Positions 6,130 through 8,270 of a stretch of DNA of 8,270 nucleotides are shown here, in pieces (position 1 is the first letter of the stretch; the number at the start of each line of letters is the position of its first letter). The translations under genes were made by a program, and so were the position numbers. Source of the DNA: DASVLX01 sp035552275 (GTDB lineage: Bacteria > Actinomycetota > Actinomycetes > Mycobacteriales > Pseudonocardiaceae); assembly GCA_035552275.1 (NCBI GenBank), contig DASZLR010000209.1:1-8270 (forward strand), in the 5' to 3' direction. The notes below the pieces were generated by a model, which searched no databases, had not been told where the DNA came from, and saw nothing but the letters and a program-made list of their open reading frames with translations.

Positions 6130-6146
6130 AACCTCGACTTCAGGTT
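6130..6146. promoter_or_regulatory. MerR-like palindrome upstream of resR
   Basis: AACCTCGACTTCAGGTT is a dyad with perfect 5-base arms (AACCT/AGGTT) and a 7-base centre. The ACCT ... AGGT half-sites at this spacing resemble operators of MerR-family dimers in general. It lies 27 bases upstream of the -35 box at 6174, in the intergenic region before resR, so autoregulation by ResR or control by FtsR is a reasonable inference. The true binding protein is not shown by sequence. Confidence 0.45.
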
Positions 6147-6173
6147 GATGGTTGGTCTGTACCGCGCGTCGCG

Positions 6174-6202
6174 TTGACCGGGTCGGTCGCCAGCCTTACC
6201 GT
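6174..6202 (+). promoter_or_regulatory. Sigma-A-like promoter of resR
   Basis: TTGACC (6174-6179), exactly 17 bases, then TACCGT (6197-6202) matches the primary-sigma consensus well (TTGACn; TAnnnT). Transcription would start near 6209, giving a leader of about 139 bases before the GTG at 6348. No convincing riboswitch-like structure was found in this leader. Confidence 0.5.
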
Positions 6203-6347
6203 CAAAGTCAGGCAGCCGCGGCGGTGTCGACCCAGGTCGATTTCGGCAGGGTCGAGCACCGTCGCTGGAGCGTGACCGACGCGCCCATCCGGGGGACGCC
6301 GGTCGACGTTCACCGGTCCATCCGGGGCCGGACGAGGGGAGGCAGGC

Positions 6348-6950
6348 GTGGTACGCGAAGTGCCCGACCAGGCCGACAGCAGCGGTGACAGCGGCACCAG
6401 TGGTCATCCGGGCGAGCAGGTGGGGCTGTTCCCCGACGCTTCCCTGCCCGACGAGTTGGTCGGCTACCGAGGCGCCGCGGCCTGCCAGATCGCCGGCATC
6501 ACCTACCGGCAGTTGGACTACTGGGCCCGCACCGGGCTTGTCGCCCCGTCGATCCGGACCGCGCACGGCTCCGGCTCGCAACGTTTGTACTCGTTCAAGG
6601 ACCTGCTGGTGCTCAAGGTGGTCAAGCGGCTGCTGGACACCGGGGTCTCCTTGCAGAACATCAGGGTCGCGGTGAACCACCTGCGTCGGCGCGGCGTCCG
6701 GGACCTGGCCAAGATCAGCCTGTTCAGCGATGGCACGACGGTCTACGAGTGCACGTCGCCGGAGGAAGTGGTCGACCTGTTGCAGGGCGGCCAGGGCGTG
6801 TTCGGCATCGCGATCAGCGGCGCGATGCGCGAGATCAGCGGCACCATCAGCGACTTCCCGGCCGAGCGCGCCGACGGCGGCGAGATCGTGCACGAGGAAC
6901 ACGGCACCGACGAGCTGTCCCGACACCGCCGCACCCGCCGCACCGGGTGA
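6348..6950 (+). CDS. resR: MerR-family regulator ResR/McdR (Rv1830-type)
   Basis: A 200-residue MerR-superfamily transcription regulator, counterpart of M. tuberculosis Rv1830. That protein is known as ResR (variants associated with antibiotic resilience) or McdR (cell-division regulator). A Gly/Ser/Asp-rich N-terminal tail (1-35) precedes the winged helix-turn-helix (about 39-112). This contains GYRGAAACQIAGITYRQLDYWARTGLVAP and a wing with GSQRLYSFKDLLVLKVVKRLLDTGVSLQNIR. The C-terminal part (about 113-175) holds LRRRGVRDLAKISLFSDG, a predicted small domain with EVVDLLQGGQGVFGIAISGAMREI. It ends in an Arg-rich tail. There is no metal-binding cysteine pair. GTG at 6348 has a strong GGGGAGG (6336-6342), 5 bases upstream. 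The next gene's GTG overlaps this stop by 4 bases. A palindrome and sigma-A-like promoter lie upstream, so it has its own transcription start apart from the DUF151 gene. Confidence 0.9.
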   Translation: MVREVPDQADSSGDSGTSGHPGEQVGLFPDASLPDELVGYRGAAACQIAGITYRQLDYWARTGLVAPSIRTAHGSGSQRLYSFKDLLVLKVVKRLLDTGVSLQNIRVAVNHLRRRGVRDLAKISLFSDGTTVYECTSPEEVVDLLQGGQGVFGIAISGAMREISGTISDFPAERADGGEIVHEEHGTDELSRHRRTRRTG

Positions 6951-7171
6951 GCACCGTCGACCAAGCGCCAGATGATCGTCCGCTGACGCGCGAGGTTGTT
7001 CGAGAGCGAGCGCGTGCGGCTGGCTTGCTGGTGGAGTTCCAGTCCACGGCGGAGCGACCGAGCCCGGAACGGCTGCGGGCGGCGACGGCGGGAGCCGGAC
7101 GCGCGTTGAGCGAGGCACTTGAAGCCGATCGAGCCGAGCCATGGGATGACCCACCCGATGTGACCCGCTGA
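6947..7171 (+). CDS. Small uncharacterised protein, translationally coupled to resR
   Basis: A 74-residue protein of unknown function. Its GTG overlaps the resR stop by 4 bases (GTGA), a classical coupling arrangement, and no ribosome site is needed or clearly present. The composition is highly charged, Arg/Glu/Ala-rich and predicted helical (for example REVVRERARAAGLLVEF and ERLRAATAGAGRALSEALEADRAEP). There is no signal peptide, membrane segment or cysteine. The frame remains open upstream inside resR to base 6749, but that part is the shadow of resR. The mycobacterial neighbour of Rv1830 is Rv1831, also small and unknown; I cannot claim these are homologous. It is possibly a ResR partner, by context only. 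The coding call depends on the coupling overlap and codon pattern. Confidence 0.55.
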   Translation: MSTVDQAPDDRPLTREVVRERARAAGLLVEFQSTAERPSPERLRAATAGAGRALSEALEADRAEPWDDPPDVTR

Positions 7172-7195
7172 CCAGCAGCGATCACGGAGCTGGTC
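7170..7195 (+). terminator. Weak terminator-like hairpin after the resR unit
   Basis: GACCAGC (7170-7176, overlapping the stop codon of the 74-aa gene) and GCTGGTC (7189-7195) form a perfect 7-bp stem with a 12-base loop. No T-tract follows. It could end the resR transcript before the type VII secretion pair. Confidence 0.3.
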
Positions 7196-7236
7196 TCGGA
7201 CACGCGGCTGGCTGACCGTCCGATCGGGCGACCGTG

Positions 7237-7262
7237 GGAACCACTCGGGCAGTCGTTGCGTC
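7237..7262 (+). promoter_or_regulatory. Candidate ECF-sigma promoter of the T7SS-type pair
   Basis: GGAACC (7237-7242), 16 bases, then CGTC (7259-7262) fits the common ECF pattern GGAAC ... CGTC. Transcription would begin near 7270, about 36 bases before the GTG at 7306. It is the best promoter match in the 134-base gap after the 74-aa gene. A sigma-A-type alternative (TTGCGT at 7256) is poorer. Confidence 0.3.
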
Positions 7263-7305
7263 GAACTGACCGAACGCCATCAATCGACATCTGGGGGCCA
7301 CCGCT

Positions 7306-7650
7306 GTGACATCGTTCCAGGTTGTGCTCGCCGAACTCGATCAAGGTGCGTCGCAATTGGGCGGATTAGCCGCCAAGACGCATGACCTCGCAGTCGAGGT
7401 CGAGGGCGAATGCGAGGCGCCGCCCAAGGTCGGCGACGTCCAGGCGACGGCCGTCTATCAGCAGGCGCACTATGACTGGACGCAGACCCGCTTCGAGGAC
7501 CTGATGGCGTCCGAAGCGCATCTCGGAGTGCTGAGTCAAAAGCTGCACGCGGTCGCGAGCAACTACGCCGAGACCGAGGCGCAGACCAAGCAGGCGCTGT
7601 CGACCATCCTCGATGATCTGGACACCACGAAGGACGGGACGGGTCACTGA
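7306..7650 (+). CDS. Type VII secretion (ESX) EspC/WXG100-like protein
   Basis: A 114-residue predominantly helical protein resembling the small type VII secretion targets (EspC-like/DUF2580 or WXG100 family). Two helical regions (about 4-33 and 47-105) flank a central turn near APPKVGD (38-44). The second helical region has the sequence YQQAHYDWTQTRF, then a leucine-spaced stretch ending in SNYAETEAQT. Y87 and E91 form the YxxxE secretion motif typical of T7SS substrates. There is no canonical WXG triplet at the turn, so I prefer EspC-like to classical ESAT-6-like. GTG at 7306 is preceded by GGGGG at 7293-7297 (8-base spacing). The stop overlaps the ATG of the next gene (TGATG), so the two are co-translated and are probably a heterodimeric export partner pair. 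No ESX membrane components are in the window, so the transport machinery must be elsewhere. Confidence 0.75.
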   Translation: MTSFQVVLAELDQGASQLGGLAAKTHDLAVEVEGECEAPPKVGDVQATAVYQQAHYDWTQTRFEDLMASEAHLGVLSQKLHAVASNYAETEAQTKQALSTILDDLDTTKDGTGH

Positions 7651-8270
7651 TGACGAACGTCTTCTCCTATTTCGGTATCCAGGATCTCCACGACCTGGCG
7701 AACCGGGTGCTGAGCGGCGATCCCAACGACCTCTACAACCGGGCCAAACTGTGCGGCAAAGCCCAACAGCAGACTGAATCGACTGGTCGGGAACTCAGTC
7801 AGCTCGCCGCCGACTTGGGGCAGTCGTGGCAGGGCGCGGCAGCCGACCGCGGCCAAGCTGAGTTGAAAGCGGCTGCTGACAAGCGTTTCAAGCAGGCTGA
7901 CCAGTTCGAGCAATCAGCGCGCTCTTTTCAGATCGTCGGCGACGCCCTCCGCGACGTGCAACAGACCGCCCATCATCTGGTCGGACTTGTCGATGGTCTG
8001 AACAGAGCGCTTGATGAGGCTCTCCGACTGGCCGGGGATGCGATTGACGCGCTGAGTCCAGCTGTCGGGTTGCTTGACTGGGGAATCAAGAAGCTGACGG
8101 GTGTTGATCTACAGAAAAAGGCTGAAGACATCGTCCTGAAGTTCACCGAGCCGATTCGGGATCAGGCGCTCGGTCTGGACTCCCAGATGGAGTCCGCGAT
8201 TCGAAGCTACGAAGCTGTGCTTCGGGAGCAGGGCACGGTGCTGCGCTCGATGCCGGGAATCGTTCGTACA
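7650..8270 (+). CDS. Large WXG-motif T7SS effector-like protein, 3' end beyond window
   Basis: The frame opens with the ATG at 7650 (overlapping the preceding stop in TGATG) and has no stop in 207 codons, so the gene runs past the window edge. The first about 110 residues look like a WXG100/LXG-type helical hairpin, with W60-Q61-G62 (in SWQGAAAD) at the turn. Residues about 106-205 are further amphipathic helices (GLVDGLNRALDEALRLAGDAI, then LLDWGIKKLTGVDL). There is no signal peptide or membrane segment, as expected for type VII export. The length exceeds normal WXG100 proteins (about 100), so this is the N-terminal export part of a larger substrate such as an EspB-, PPE- or polymorphic-toxin-like protein. 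The missing C-terminus would decide. It is less G+C-rich than the rest: bases 8101-8160 are 30 of 60 G+C, with AAA, CTT and CTA codons, which fits an accessory gene. Confidence 0.7.
   Translation, partial: MTNVFSYFGIQDLHDLANRVLSGDPNDLYNRAKLCGKAQQQTESTGRELSQLAADLGQSWQGAAADRGQAELKAAADKRFKQADQFEQSARSFQIVGDALRDVQQTAHHLVGLVDGLNRALDEALRLAGDAIDALSPAVGLLDWGIKKLTGVDLQKKAEDIVLKFTEPIRDQALGLDSQMESAIRSYEAVLREQGTVLRSMPGIVRT

Noticed and set aside
6226..6306. Repeated GTCGA words in the resR leader
   Set aside because: Four copies at irregular spacing (about 6226, 6236, 6251, 6302). GTCGA is common in G+C-rich DNA and no array structure is visible.
5466..7154. Long minus-strand open frame (562 codons) over the DUF151, resR and 74-aa genes
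   Set aside because: Same reason: antisense shadow of clear genes, low-complexity composition, no recognised family.

Overview
The window is G+C-rich actinobacterial DNA, most likely from the order Pseudonocardiales or a close relative. The gene order pgsA-type phosphatidyltransferase, gcvH, garA, ftsR (MerR), DUF151 bifunctional nuclease, resR/mcdR (MerR) matches the Mycobacterium tuberculosis block Rv1822, Rv1826, Rv1827, Rv1828, Rv1829, Rv1830. GarA, an FHA-domain substrate of Ser/Thr kinases, and a type VII secretion (ESX) type gene pair are also actinobacterial hallmarks. The taxonomic guess rests on gene content and recall, not on a database search. All recognised genes are on the + strand.

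Layout. Bases 2-2404 encode a DHA2-type (14-TM) MFS transporter with an unusual C-terminal tail of two tandem beta-sandwich (carboxypeptidase-regulatory-like) repeats. A strong perfect inverted repeat follows it as a terminator (2422-2474). A leader with a weak candidate promoter then precedes a small uncharacterised gene (2626-2901), which abuts a CDP-alcohol phosphatidyltransferase (2904-3593). A short hairpin-forming junction leads into gcvH (3639-4022), then garA (4136-4585) and ftsR (4610-5419). These genes look like one transcription unit, ending in terminator-like inverted repeats at 5428-5488. The DUF151 nuclease gene (5625-6098) and resR/mcdR (6348-6950) each have their own intergenic region with candidate promoters. 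The one before resR carries a clear sigma-A-like promoter and a MerR-like palindrome. A 74-aa gene (6947-7171) overlaps the resR stop codon.

The syntenic block ends at about 7171. A type VII secretion pair follows: a 114-aa EspC/WXG100-like protein (7306-7650), and a larger WXG-containing protein starting at 7650 that is still open at the window edge. The second gene is visibly less G+C-rich and is probably accessory. Its missing C-terminus could hold an effector or toxin domain.

Functional logic. The core links membrane phospholipid synthesis (pgsA/cls-like), glycine cleavage (GcvH), kinase-controlled central nitrogen/carbon metabolism (GarA) and cell-division or growth regulation (FtsR, ResR). 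Points worth a second look are the loss in GarA of the threonine that PknG phosphorylates in M. tuberculosis, the absence of the DUF881-Sbp-DUF881 genes that lie between pgsA2 and gcvH in mycobacteria, competing hairpins at the pgsA-gcvH junction, a tandem wHTH-like architecture in FtsR, and the truncated T7SS effector-like gene. I found no CRISPR array, rRNA, tRNA, insertion sequence or clearly novel defence system.
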